A DNA stretch of 48,003 nt, taken from assembly GCA_020722765.1 (NCBI GenBank), contig DYKD01000019.1:1-48003 (forward strand), given 5' to 3'. Numbering within the stretch: the first letter of the stretch is position 1; every line of letters starts with the position of its first letter. Below are positions 1 through 8,409 of this stretch, piece after piece. This stretch comes from Brevinema andersonii (GTDB taxonomy: Bacteria; Spirochaetota; DYKD01). The position numbers were made by a program, and so were the translations under genes. The notes under the pieces were generated by a model. It was not told where the DNA came from and did no database searches. It saw only the letters and a list, made by a program, of their open reading frames with translations.

Positions 1-24
1 GAAAGCTCTTTTTGTCCGCAAAGT

Positions 25-264
25 ATGAGAGTAAGCCGAGAAGCGGAATCCATGTCAAAGTTCACAAGATTTTTCAAAGTCTGTAAAGTAAGCCAAAGAA
101 CAAACTTGACTCACAAAGTCTGTGAAGTTATATTGAGAACGTACGAGGATTTCTGTGAGAGGTATTTGGATTCTGATAAACAAATATCGCTCAAATACCT
201 CGGCAAGTTAAGAATAAGGAAAACACCATCATCCATGGCGGAAAAAAGATTAAACAACATTTGA
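25..264 (+). CDS. possible small ORF, unrecognised, probably not a gene
   Basis: An open frame of 79 codons that I do not recognise. The DNA holds three imperfect copies of a CAAAGT-C/A-TG-type segment, at about 19-48, 75-107 and 112-141, which explains the repeated KVC-type residues in the translation. There is no clear ribosome binding site and no domain motif. It lies just upstream of a decayed DNA methylase, so the whole stretch may be degenerate accessory DNA. I list it only so that the first 300 bases are accounted for. Confidence 0.15.
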   Translation: MRVSREAESMSKFTRFFKVCKVSQRTNLTHKVCEVILRTYEDFCERYLDSDKQISLKYLGKLRIRKTPSSMAEKRLNNI

Positions 265-289
265 CTTCCTGATTAAAATGCTGAATATT
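261..289 (+). promoter_or_regulatory. candidate sigma-70-type promoter of the D12 methylase remnant
   Basis: TTGACT (261-266) and AATATT (284-289) are separated by 17 bases and lie 37 bases before the ATG at 326. The -35 is good and the -10 is only fair. It is called from sequence match alone. Confidence 0.3.
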
Positions 290-325
290 TGTTCAGTATA
301 TTAAAAAAAGAAGGAGTCTGATATC

Positions 326-786
326 ATGAAACCATTAATAAAATATAGAGGTGGGAAATCAAAAGAAATTCCTAATCTTATAAAACACATACCATCATTT
401 AAAGGTAAATATATGGTCGATACCCTAATCTAAATACAAAACTGATAACGCAGGATCACAGCAAGTTGCTTGAAAACACTAAAATCTATAATCTTGATTA
501 TCAATCAATATTTGAAATGGCAGATCTGGATGATTTCATTTTTTTGGATCCACCTTATGATTGTGTTTTTTCAGATTATGGTAATAGGGAATATAGAAAT
601 GGATTTAATGAAAAAAACCACATTGAGTTGGCTAATCATTTCAAAAAAATAAAGTGTAAGGCCTTAATGGTAATAGGCAAAACACCATTAACTGAAAGGC
701 TTTATTCCGATTATATCATTGATGAGTATGGCAAAAAATATTCTGTAAATATAAAAAACGGAAAAACTGATCAGCAAAACATCTGA
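326..786 (+). pseudogene. decayed D12-class (Dam-like) DNA N6-adenine methyltransferase
   Basis: The first 35 codons (326-433) give the N-terminus typical of D12-class adenine methylases (K-Y-R-G-G-K-S at residues 5-11), with AAGGAG at 311-316 as ribosome binding site, then hit a stop. From 421 in another frame the C-terminal half resumes with the catalytic DPPY motif and the NGFNEKNHIELA segment. The SAM-binding FGGG-type segment and about 100 following residues expected between the halves are missing, so this is an internal deletion plus a frame change. Near the end the reading SAKHL, expected in the C-terminal motif of the family, sits in a third frame at about 774, implying a further indel. 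No functional enzyme is likely. This is a relic of a restriction-modification or phage-type methylase. Confidence 0.8.
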
Positions 787-830
787 CGCCGGTTTTTATA
801 TCTATTGATAAACCAATGATTGGATTGATG

Positions 831-2072
831 ATGGCTAAAAACATAAAAATCAAGAAGCCTTTTAAACCTGAACTCGTAGCGCCTGCAGGAAACCTCGAAA
901 AACTGAAAACAGCCTTCGCTTTTGGTGCTGATGCTGCATACTTGGGAGGCCCTTCATTCAGTCTCCGTGTACATGCAGATAATTTCTCATTTCCAGAAAT
1001 CAAAAAGGCTGTCCTGCTGGCTGAAAAACTTGATAAAAAGACCTATCTGGCTGTCAATTCCTATCTTTTTGATCATGACTTGAAGCAGATGAAATCTTAC
1101 CTGAAAAAAATCAAGGCGACCGGAATGAAAACCCTCATCATTTCAGATTTGGGTCTCCTCTCTTTCATCAGGGATCATTTCCCCTCTTTCAGGATCCATA
1201 TCAGCACACAAGCCAGCACTACGAATTCAGAGGCAGTCCGAATGTATTCCAAACTGGGGGCTTCTCGCATCATCCTTGCACGTGAACTGGACCTCAAAAA
1301 GATTTCTGCCATAACAAAAGCATGTCCAGAAATAGAAGTCGAGACCTTTATACACGGGGCCATGTGTATCGCCTATTCCGGCAGATGCCTTATGAGCGAC
1401 TATTTTACATCACGAAGCGCAAACCGGGGGGACTGTTCTCATACTTGTAGATGGCAATACGAAGTCATAGAAGAAAAACGTCCTGACGAAATCATTCCTA
1501 TTGAACAGGACAAGAACGGCACTTACATCATGAGTTCGAAAGACCTCAACATGGCCAATCATATTGACGATCTCTATAAGGCAGGCATCTCCGCCCTGAA
1601 AATTGAAGGCCGCATGAAAAGCCTTTATTACGTTGCAGTCACTTCCGCAGTTTACAGACAAGCCATTGACTCTCACATTGCAAAAAAAGTCCTGGACAAA
1701 AACCTTCTTGAGGAACTCGAACATGTAAGCCACAGACCTTATCATACCGGCTTTTTCTATGGAGCTCCTTCCCAAGTAGCCATCAAAGATAAGAACTATA
1801 TCCGTGAATTTGTTTTCTTAGGAACCTTAGGAGAAAAAAACAGGGACGGTTTCATTAAAATCAACCTGAAAAATCCGTTTTCTATCAACCATAAGGTGGA
1901 AGTGTTCGAACCTGGTGCTGGAACATTTTTCCTTGATCATTTCGAGCTTTACAGAAAAATCCCTGTTTCAAATGAATATCTTAGAACAGATATGGTAAAA
2001 ATCCAGGAAGACTGTTACTTGAAAAGCCCTCTCCCTCTTCGTCCTTTTTCCATACTTCGGTTACGCACATAG
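831..2072 (+). CDS. trhP: U32-family protein, likely tRNA uridine-34 hydroxylase TrhP (YegQ)
   Basis: Peptidase-U32-family protein of about 413 residues. The N-terminal segment FKPELVAPAGNLEKLKTA opens the TIM-barrel-like domain. The family Cys cluster (GAMCIAYSGRCLMSDY, then RGDCSHTCRWQY) supplies four cysteines likely to bind an Fe-S cluster. The later segments IMSSKDLNMA and KIEGRMKS are also family hallmarks. Characterised YegQ/TrhP proteins make 5-hydroxyuridine at tRNA position 34 from prephenate; the specificity here is inferred from similarity. The start is uncertain: ATGs occur at 816, 828 and 831 and none has a good ribosome binding site. I prefer 831 because upstream codons read like the tail of the methylase remnant. 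The gene stands alone ahead of prfA. Confidence 0.85.
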   Translation: MAKNIKIKKPFKPELVAPAGNLEKLKTAFAFGADAAYLGGPSFSLRVHADNFSFPEIKKAVLLAEKLDKKTYLAVNSYLFDHDLKQMKSYLKKIKATGMKTLIISDLGLLSFIRDHFPSFRIHISTQASTTNSEAVRMYSKLGASRIILARELDLKKISAITKACPEIEVETFIHGAMCIAYSGRCLMSDYFTSRSANRGDCSHTCRWQYEVIEEKRPDEIIPIEQDKNGTYIMSSKDLNMANHIDDLYKAGISALKIEGRMKSLYYVAVTSAVYRQAIDSHIAKKVLDKNLLEELEHVSHRPYHTGFFYGAPSQVAIKDKNYIREFVFLGTLGEKNRDGFIKINLKNPFSINHKVEVFEPGAGTFFLDHFELYRKIPVSNEYLRTDMVKIQEDCYLKSPLPLRPFSILRLRT

Positions 2073-2119
2073 TTTTCTTTTTACTTTCCGAACAGGGTCT
2101 GAATCATATATTGAAAAAC

Positions 2120-2148
2120 TTGCAAAATCTCCAAACTTTCCTTAAATT
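2120..2148 (+). promoter_or_regulatory. candidate promoter of the prfA-prmC-ogt operon
   Basis: TTGCAA (2120-2125) and TAAATT (2143-2148) are 17 bases apart in the 103-base gap before prfA. The positions are plausible for a start near 2155. The call is by sequence match only. Confidence 0.4.
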
Positions 2149-2175
2149 ATTCCCAATCTTTTAAGGACTTTATCC

Positions 2176-3255
2176 ATGACTCTAACAGATATCTACGAAA
2201 CGCTGGTCGAACGCTTCAATACTCTCACACAGAAAATGGCTGACCAGAACATAATCTCTGACAACACGAAGTACCGTGAACTTGCCAAAGAACATTCTGA
2301 CCTGCAGGAAAAAGTCCAGCTTTACGGGACTTTCAAGAAACTGTCACGTGAAAAGGACGAAAACAACCATCTGTTAGAGACTGAGAAGAATCCTGAAATG
2401 CAGGAAATGATCATTTCTGAACTGGAACGGATTTCGAAAGAACTGGCAGAAACTGAAAAAACCATGAAGTCTTTGCTGATCCCCAAAGATCCACGTGATG
2501 GGAGTAACGTAATCGTTGAAATACGTGCTGGGACCGGTGGTGATGAATCTGCCCTCTTCGCAGCTGATCTTTTCAGGATGTACACACGTTATTCTGAAAG
2601 AAACAGATGGACTGTAGAGCTTATGGATTACAACCAGATCGGGATCGGTGGTTTCAAAGAAGTTGTTTTCATGGTGAAAGGTCGGAATGTCTATTCCCGT
2701 CTCAAATATGAAAGTGGCATACACAGGGTGCAACGTGTTCCTGAAACTGAAAGCCAAGGCAGAGTCCACACTTCAGCTGCCACAGTCGCTGTGCTCCCTG
2801 AAATTGACGAGACGGAAATCAATATCAAACCAGAAGATATACGCGTGGATGTTTTCCGCGCATCAGGCGCAGGCGGCCAACATGTCAACAAGACTGAATC
2901 CGCTGTCCGAATTACACATCTGCCTACAGGACTGGTCGTAAACTGCCAGGATGAAAAATCACAGCACAAGAACCGTGACCGTGCCATGAACGTCCTTCGT
3001 GCAAGACTTTTCGATTTGGAAGAAGAAAAAAAGCATAAGGAACTTTCCGCAGAACGGAAACAGCAGGTGGGTTCAGGTGACAGATCAGGGAAAATCAGGA
3101 CATACAACTTCCCACAGAACAGGCTTACAGACCACAGGATCGGTCTCACATTGTACAAACTGGACATGGTCATGGAAGGTGACCTGTCAGAACTGATCAA
3201 TGCACTCGCAGAAGATGACAATAAACGTAAGATGGAAACCTCGGAAATTTCGTGA
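2176..3255 (+). CDS. prfA: peptide chain release factor 1
   Basis: Class I release factor of 359 residues that recognises UAA and UAG and triggers hydrolysis of peptidyl-tRNA on the ribosome. The GGQ catalytic motif is at residues 233-235 inside [15 protein letters not shown]. The codon-reading tripeptide is PET (189-191), which is RF1-like and not the SPF of RF2. Length is normal for the family. The start is supported by AAGGA eight bases upstream. The stop overlaps the GTG start of prmC, whose product methylates the GGQ glutamine, so substrate and modifying enzyme are translationally coupled. Confidence 0.97.
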   Translation: MTLTDIYETLVERFNTLTQKMADQNIISDNTKYRELAKEHSDLQEKVQLYGTFKKLSREKDENNHLLETEKNPEMQEMIISELERISKELAETEKTMKSLLIPKDPRDGSNVIVEIRAGTGGDESALFAADLFRMYTRYSERNRWTVELMDYNQIGIGGFKEVVFMVKGRNVYSRLKYESGIHRVQRVPETESQGRVHTSAATVAVLPEIDETEINIKPEDIRVDVFRASGAGGQHVNKTESAVRITHLPTGLVVNCQDEKSQHKNRDRAMNVLRARLFDLEEEKKHKELSAERKQQVGSGDRSGKIRTYNFPQNRLTDHRIGLTLYKLDMVMEGDLSELINALAEDDNKRKMETSEIS

Positions 3256-4112
3256 ACAGTGAAATCTGGACAATCAAGCGAACGCTTGACTGGACAAAAG
3301 ATTATTTCCAGAAACATGATATTCAAGGCGCACGGTTTGACGCAGAAATCCTGATTTCCCATACGCTCCAGATTCCTCGGATAAAATTATATGTCGATTT
3401 TGAGCGTCCTTTAACCAAGAATGAACTTTCTACCCTGAAAGACCTCATAAAACGCAGATGCAACAGGGAGCCCATCGCTTATATCCTTGGTCAAAAAGAT
3501 TTTTACTCTGAAACGTTCACAGTCAATTCCGACGTATTGATTCCTAGACCTGAAACAGAGCTCATTATTGATGAAATAAAAAAAATCCATAAGCAGGATG
3601 ATGTATTCTCTTTTTTGGACATTGGGACAGGTTCTGGCTGTCTTGCCGTGATCATCAAAAAACTTTTTCCTCATTCTGTGGTGACTGCAACAGATATTTC
3701 CGATAAAGCCCTTGCTGTCGCTAGAGAAAACTCAAAAAAAATATTGGCAAGTGAAGACGCCATCTTGTTTCTTAATTCGGATGTTTTCAACTCTGTACCA
3801 GGTTCCTTTGACATCATAGCAAGCAACCCCCCGTATATTCCATACAGCACCAAGCCCTCCCTTGATCCTGATGTACGTGACTATGAGCCGGCTTTAGCGC
3901 TTTTTGCGGATAATAACGGCATGGCCATATATGAAAAAATCGTTTCCGACCTATCAAAGCATCTCAATCCGTCTGGAATCCTTTTTCTTGAAAGCGGAGT
4001 TGAGGTCATTGAACCTCTTAAGAAACTGATTTTGGAATCAGGCTATGATTATAAAGTGTCCAAAGACCTACAAGAAATTGAAAGAATCCTTATCATTCCC
4101 AGGAAAGAATGA
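3252..4112 (+). CDS. prmC: release factor glutamine methyltransferase
   Basis: SAM-dependent N5-glutamine methyltransferase of 286 residues acting on the GGQ motif of release factors. It has the PrmC N-terminal helical domain, the IPRPETE segment (about 97-103), the SAM-binding loop [11 protein letters not shown] (123-133) and the catalytic NPPY motif (192-195). The start is GTG at 3252, embedded in the prfA stop (GTGA). The end overlaps ogt by four bases (ATGA), so prfA, prmC and ogt form one coupled operon. Confidence 0.96.
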   Translation: MNSEIWTIKRTLDWTKDYFQKHDIQGARFDAEILISHTLQIPRIKLYVDFERPLTKNELSTLKDLIKRRCNREPIAYILGQKDFYSETFTVNSDVLIPRPETELIIDEIKKIHKQDDVFSFLDIGTGSGCLAVIIKKLFPHSVVTATDISDKALAVARENSKKILASEDAILFLNSDVFNSVPGSFDIIASNPPYIPYSTKPSLDPDVRDYEPALALFADNNGMAIYEKIVSDLSKHLNPSGILFLESGVEVIEPLKKLILESGYDYKVSKDLQEIERILIIPRKE

Positions 4113-4633
4113 AATCATATACATATTTTACATTCCCTGTACTCCAAAAAACTGTTGGAGTCGTACTGAAAGGGACTTCGGTCATCTCCATTATACTGGG
4201 AACAGATGAAAAGCTCATTGCAGAAAAAATCAAACAAGAACATCCCTATTCAATAAGAAAGACAGAGAAATCCATAAAGTACGCCCTCCTGCAATATTTA
4301 TCCGGTAAAAGCAGGCATATAGACATCCCCTTTCAGTTGATCAACCTATCAGACTTACAGAAAAAAATCCTGAAAAAAACCTCATGTATCCCTTATGGCG
4401 AGATATGCCCCTATTCTGAACTTGCAAAAAACATCGGAAACCCGGCTTTGGCCAGATTTGTAGGCTCCACTTTAGCAAAAAACCCTGTTCCCCTTATCAT
4501 TCCTTGCCATAGGGTAATAAAAAAATCGGGATCTACAGGAGGTTTTATAGGATCAGCCAAGGACAATACTGGCTGGAAAACCTTACTTTTAAGATTAGAA
4601 AAAGAAAATATAAAAAAAACGAGAGGGGTCTAA
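4109..4633 (+). CDS. ogt: methylated-DNA--protein-cysteine methyltransferase
   Basis: Suicide DNA-repair protein of 174 residues that moves the methyl group from O6-methylguanine (and O4-methylthymine) to its own cysteine. The active-site segment IPCHRV places the acceptor at Cys133. The helix-turn-helix region with the probable arginine finger is at about 112-118 (ALARFVG). The order of an N-terminal ribonuclease-like domain and a C-terminal MGMT domain is normal. The start ATG overlaps the prmC stop. The protein ends with a basic tail. I saw no clear terminator after it. Confidence 0.94.
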   Translation: MKSYTYFTFPVLQKTVGVVLKGTSVISIILGTDEKLIAEKIKQEHPYSIRKTEKSIKYALLQYLSGKSRHIDIPFQLINLSDLQKKILKKTSCIPYGEICPYSELAKNIGNPALARFVGSTLAKNPVPLIIPCHRVIKKSGSTGGFIGSAKDNTGWKTLLLRLEKENIKKTRGV

Positions 4634-4665
4634 TGCAAACTATCATTGTTTTTTCATCACGATTT

Positions 4666-4694
4666 TTGTTAAAAATGCCGAAAATTGATAATAT
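4666..4694 (+). promoter_or_regulatory. candidate promoter of the glycosyltransferase-like gene
   Basis: TTGTTA (4666-4671) and TAATAT (4689-4694) are 17 bases apart, 44 bases before the ATG at 4738. Both hexamers are close to consensus, and the gap between ogt and the next gene is A+T rich. Confidence 0.5.
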
Positions 4695-4737
4695 AGAATA
4701 ATATCAGTCAAAGTATCTATCTTTATGAGGTTTCATC

Positions 4738-6120
4738 ATGCCAAAAGAAACTAATACATCTGTTGAAAATGCGCCGGTTTGTAAAGTCTGTTCTCATCCA
4801 GAAGGAAAAAAGGATAGAAATCCCGCTTGGGTCGTAGCCCTGCACATGGGATTAGGCCACATCCGTGCCGCTTTCCCGTTACGCGATATTGCTCATGGCG
4901 GAATTGTCCTCTATGGCACAAAAGACACTTGTGACGATAGAGAACTCAAAACATGGAAAAGGATGTTGAGCATTTATTATTTCTTTTCCAATGCCCGAAG
5001 GATTCCAATCATAGGTTCAATCCTTCATGCCCTTTTTGAAAAAGTTGAAAAGATTAAACCAGTATATCCCCGTATCTACAGTACGCGACCAGATCTTCCT
5101 ACTTATACCATTTCCAATTTTATCAAAGGGGGGCTATGCAGAAATCTTATGGAACTGATTACTGCGCACAGGCTTCCTGTTGTAAGCACCTATTTCGCAA
5201 CAGGATTGGCCATAGATATGATTGACCGCGGATTCAGAAATTATATAGTTGTCACTGATACGGACATAGCCAGAAGTTGGGCTCCCCTGGATCCACTTAA
5301 CAGCCAAATCATCTACTGTTCTCCCAGCATGCATGCCACACGTAGACTGATTTCCTATGGAGTGCGGCCAGAAAATATCAGACAGACAGGGTTTCCTCTT
5401 CCAAAAGAAAATATCGGAACAGAAAAAAACGCTGAAATATTAAAAGAAGACCTTTATAGGCGTCTTACACGTCTTGATCCCAAAGGGACATTCTATCACA
5501 GGATGAAAGACACTGTCAAACTCAGATTGCACAAAAATCTTCCCATCCCACATCCGCATAAGAAAGATCCGTTTACAATCATGTTTGCAGTAGGGGGGGC
5601 GGGAGCACAGTTTGAAATGGTTGAAGCCATGCTTCCTGCATTAAAAGGGATGATAAGAAAAGGGGAAGTGCGCTACCTCCTATCCTGTGGCGCGAATGCG
5701 CATGTTGCCAACAGATTCAAGGAGACTGTCCATAAAAACGGCATGAACGACCTTTTTGGATCAAGCATTGATGTCATTTATGACCATAACGTACTGAAAT
5801 ATTTCGAGATGTTCAATGCAGCTATCAGGAATGTGGATATCATCTGGTCAAAACCCAGTGAACTTGTTTTCTACGCAGGTCTTGCCATCCCCATCCTTTG
5901 CGCTCCCCCCATTGGTCCACATGAGCATCTGAACAGGAACTGGGTTGTTGATATGGGAGCTGGTGTCACTATGCCTGCAGATGCGTCTTCCTGCGACCAG
6001 TGGATCCCAGATCTTATTGAAGAAGGCCGTTTTGCGAATGCTGCCTGGAACGGGTTCATCAATGCGCCTCGTAATGGGACATACAACATTGAAAAACTCG
6101 TCAAGACCGGAAAAATGTGA
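4738..6120 (+). CDS. GT-B-fold glycosyltransferase-like protein (MurG / MGDG-synthase type)
   Basis: A 460-residue protein whose ends fit the GT-B fold. GLGHIRAA (38-45) matches the glycine-rich N-terminal loop of MurG and monogalactosyldiacylglycerol-synthase families, and the C-terminal SKPSELVFYAGLAIPIL followed by PPIGPHEHLNRNW matches the nucleotide-sugar binding part. No signal peptide or membrane helix is evident. A short CKVC pair lies at 15-18. A role in lipid or envelope sugar transfer is inferred; donor and acceptor cannot be read from the sequence. It has its own promoter and GAGG ribosome binding site. Its last 20 bases overlap the convergent CheR-like gene. Confidence 0.7.
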   Translation: MPKETNTSVENAPVCKVCSHPEGKKDRNPAWVVALHMGLGHIRAAFPLRDIAHGGIVLYGTKDTCDDRELKTWKRMLSIYYFFSNARRIPIIGSILHALFEKVEKIKPVYPRIYSTRPDLPTYTISNFIKGGLCRNLMELITAHRLPVVSTYFATGLAIDMIDRGFRNYIVVTDTDIARSWAPLDPLNSQIIYCSPSMHATRRLISYGVRPENIRQTGFPLPKENIGTEKNAEILKEDLYRRLTRLDPKGTFYHRMKDTVKLRLHKNLPIPHPHKKDPFTIMFAVGGAGAQFEMVEAMLPALKGMIRKGEVRYLLSCGANAHVANRFKETVHKNGMNDLFGSSIDVIYDHNVLKYFEMFNAAIRNVDIIWSKPSELVFYAGLAIPILCAPPIGPHEHLNRNWVVDMGAGVTMPADASSCDQWIPDLIEEGRFANAAWNGFINAPRNGTYNIEKLVKTGKM

Positions 6121-6448
6121 TCCTGAAATCCTGTTTTTTGTCTGTTGGTTCAAAATATTTCTTGAAATATTCCGGTGGGATTCTCTTCAAATATTCATAA
6201 TCATATTTTGCCTCTTTCACAATCTGCTCGAAAGTATCATCATGGTCTGTGGCTGTAATGCGGACATTCCTGAAAGAATATTTTCCCATCTGTTCCGCAA
6301 GAATCATGGTAAGAGTGTAAAGCTCTGGTCCCATGGCACAACCCGCATCCCAGATACGTATGAAACTCCGTCCCATGACAAGAGGCACCAGCTCTTTCAC
6401 AGCAGATTCAATGACTGTGCTGTCTCTGAAAAAAAAAGTGAAAGCCAT
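6101..6448 (-). CDS. C-terminally truncated CheR-like methyltransferase
   Basis: A 115-residue protein with a CheR-type SAM-binding segment (FFFRD at 5-9, IRIWDAGCAMGPELY at 30-44, ITATDHDD at about 64-71) and the KRIPPEYFKKYFEP region. It then stops, where CheR-family proteins normally continue with the segment containing the conserved CRNVL/CKNVL motif. It therefore lacks about 75 or more residues. The stop lies inside the 3' end of the convergent glycosyltransferase-like gene, as if a deletion or rearrangement removed its tail. Its ATG comes one base after the cheB stop. It may be a decaying second CheR or a minimal SAM-binding regulator. Confidence 0.6.
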   Translation of the reverse strand: MAFTFFFRDSTVIESAVKELVPLVMGRSFIRIWDAGCAMGPELYTLTMILAEQMGKYSFRNVRITATDHDDTFEQIVKEAKYDYEYLKRIPPEYFKKYFEPTDKKQDFRITFFRS

Positions 6449-6449
6449 A

Positions 6450-7529
6450 TCAGGAAAGGTTTAACCTATGTAAAATCTGAGGAACAATGCTCTTCAAAGG
6501 AAGCACCCTATCCACACAACCAGTCTGAATGGCAAGCCTGTTCATGCCAAAAACGACTGATGTTTCCTCATCCTGTGCGATTGTATGAGCGCCTTTCTGT
6601 TTTGAATAACGCAATCCTTCAACACCATCGTGCGCCATCCCTGTCATCATAATACAGATATTGCGGTTCTCGAATATATCAGCAGAAGATTTCATCAGCA
6701 CATCTATGGAAGGTCTAAACAGGTTAACCTTCGGACCTTGTGAAATATGGGTCACTGTCGAATAAGAATCCTGCTGGATTGTCATGTGATAATCCCCTGG
6801 TGCTATGAAAATCCTACCAGGCAAAACCGCATCTCCTTCCTTCGCTTCCAGCACCTCGACCTTGCATAATGTATTCATCCTGTCAGCAAACGCTTTTGTA
6901 AAACCTGGAGGCATGTGCTGTACAATGACGATTCCAGCATTAATATCTGCAGGGATGGTAGGAAGGATTTCCCGCAACGCCTCAGGACCGCCAGTGGAAA
7001 TTCCTATAGTCACAATGTTTTCCACTTTCCTTGTCCGTGTCTCCTGTCTTGGGGGAGCCGCTGCAACAAATTTTTTCTCTTCACGCACTATAGACTTGGA
7101 TACATCCAACGAAATCCTTTTCAGCTTGACGAAAGCCGCTGTCTTCACTTTCATCCTGATCTCTTCCTTTAGATCCATGATCTGTCTTGAAAGAGTGGCA
7201 TCAGGTTTTGTTATGAAATCCACAGCCCCCAGTTCCAAAGCCTGGAACGTCAGTTCTGCTCCTGCCTGTGTGAGAGCGCTGATCATTACTACAGGCATGG
7301 GTTTCTCTGCCATGATCCTGACAAGCGTCTCGATTCCATTCAGGACAGGCATCTCGACATCAAGCGTCAAAACATCAACATGAGTCCAACCCAGTTTATC
7401 AAGTGCGATTTTTCCGTTCGGAGCTGTTGCAACAACTTCTATCTCCTGATCCTCTGAAAGAATGTCCGAGATGAACTTCCGCATAAGCGCAGAATCATCC
7501 ACGACCATCACACGTATCTTTTCACTCAT
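6450..7529 (-). CDS. cheB: chemotaxis protein-glutamate methylesterase/glutaminase
   Basis: CheB of 359 residues. It has a receiver domain (1 to about 125) with the phospho-acceptor Asp57 in TLDVEMP and Lys108 in ITKPD, a variable linker, and a methylesterase domain from about 171. The catalytic triad is visible as Ser178 (GISTGGPEAL), His205 (VQHMPPGF) and Asp301 (MMTGMAHDG). It removes methyl groups from chemoreceptors when phosphorylated by CheA, opposing CheR. Start and stop of cheR and cheB share one base, so they are coupled. No CheA, CheW or receptor is in this window. Confidence 0.95.
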   Translation of the reverse strand: MSEKIRVMVVDDSALMRKFISDILSEDQEIEVVATAPNGKIALDKLGWTHVDVLTLDVEMPVLNGIETLVRIMAEKPMPVVMISALTQAGAELTFQALELGAVDFITKPDATLSRQIMDLKEEIRMKVKTAAFVKLKRISLDVSKSIVREEKKFVAAAPPRQETRTRKVENIVTIGISTGGPEALREILPTIPADINAGIVIVQHMPPGFTKAFADRMNTLCKVEVLEAKEGDAVLPGRIFIAPGDYHMTIQQDSYSTVTHISQGPKVNLFRPSIDVLMKSSADIFENRNICIMMTGMAHDGVEGLRYSKQKGAHTIAQDEETSVVFGMNRLAIQTGCVDRVLPLKSIVPQILHRLNLS

Positions 7530-8377
7530 CAGAGGACCTCCGGTGCTTTCCCTTCCGGATTTTTTGTATAGATTCCAGGAGTGAAATATTTGAACCGATT
7601 GTCATTAATGATCCCTTCGGAATAACCAACAAGAAAAAAACCGTCATTATCCATGGAGTCAAAAAACTTCTGATAGATGTGGCTCTTGGTCTGCCTGTCA
7701 AAATAGATGACAACATTCCTACAAAAGATAATATCATATTTTGTCATGAACGCATCAGCTTTCAGGTTGAATTTCTTGAAGCGGATGAGTGTCTTTGGTT
7801 TTGGTTTTACCCTGAAAGTCCCATCATCGATCTTGTCAAAGAACTTTTCAATCTGTTGTTCTGTCAAACCTTTCATCTTGTCAGCCCTGTATGTCCCTTC
7901 TTCTGCTTGACGGATAATGTCAGTGCTTATGTCCACAGCATCAATCTGTACGTTCCACGATGATGTTATAGATGCAAATTTTTCCAGGAGCACAAAAGCT
8001 ATAGTATAAGGCTCCTCCCCTGATGAACATCCAGCGCTCAATATACGTATCATTTTTTTTGCACTGTTCTTCTGAATGACTGAAGGAAGCACTTTTTCTA
8101 TGAATGTATCAAACTGTTTCGGATTCCTGAAAAATTCAGTCACATTCGTAGTGACAGCGTTCACCATCTGGACGATCTCATCATGCCTGTCATCTGCGGT
8201 TTTCAGGTACTGGTAATACTTGTGATAATTGTCAATTTTCAAGGCAAGAAGCCGCTTGCGGATCCTGTTTGTCAGAAGGGTTCGTTTCTTTTCCGTCATG
8301 TTGATTCCAGTCTCGTCATAAATCAGTTTCTGGAAAAGGTTAAAATCCGATATGCTCATTTCTCCCGGCAAGTCCAT
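7529..8377 (-). CDS. cheR: chemotaxis protein methyltransferase CheR
   Basis: Full-length CheR of 282 residues that methylates receptor glutamates using SAM. It has the N-terminal helical domain, TTNVTEFFRNPKQF (about 76-89), the SAM-binding loop AGCSSGEEPYTIA (115-127) and the CRNVVIYFD motif near residue 220. No pentapeptide-binding beta-subdomain oddities are visible. AAGGA lies about six bases before the ATG. It follows the sigma-54 regulator by about 30 bases and is coupled to cheB. Confidence 0.94.
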   Translation of the reverse strand: MDLPGEMSISDFNLFQKLIYDETGINMTEKKRTLLTNRIRKRLLALKIDNYHKYYQYLKTADDRHDEIVQMVNAVTTNVTEFFRNPKQFDTFIEKVLPSVIQKNSAKKMIRILSAGCSSGEEPYTIAFVLLEKFASITSSWNVQIDAVDISTDIIRQAEEGTYRADKMKGLTEQQIEKFFDKIDDGTFRVKPKPKTLIRFKKFNLKADAFMTKYDIIFCRNVVIYFDRQTKSHIYQKFFDSMDNDGFFLVGYSEGIINDNRFKYFTPGIYTKNPEGKAPEVL

Positions 8378-8409
8378 AATCAGTCCTTATTGTTAAGTAA
8401 ATAATAGTA

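Noticed and set aside
1-325. Three imperfect CAAAGT-type repeats as a CRISPR or integron-like array
   Set aside because: Spacing is irregular (56 and 39 bases), copies are poorly matched and there are no cas genes.
2345-2350. CACGTG in prfA as a third parS
   Set aside because: The flanks (ACTGT and AAAAG) do not match TGTTN/NAACA well enough.
2691-3362. A 223-codon open frame on the minus strand opposite prfA
   Set aside because: It lies fully antisense to prfA and the start of prmC, both of which have clear family motifs, and its translation is Ser/Arg rich with no domain; it is a mirror of codon use.
5945-6652. A 235-codon plus-strand frame across the glycosyltransferase end and the CheR-like gene
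   Set aside because: It overlaps two better supported genes and the start of cheB sense sequence, has no motif and no ribosome binding site of note.
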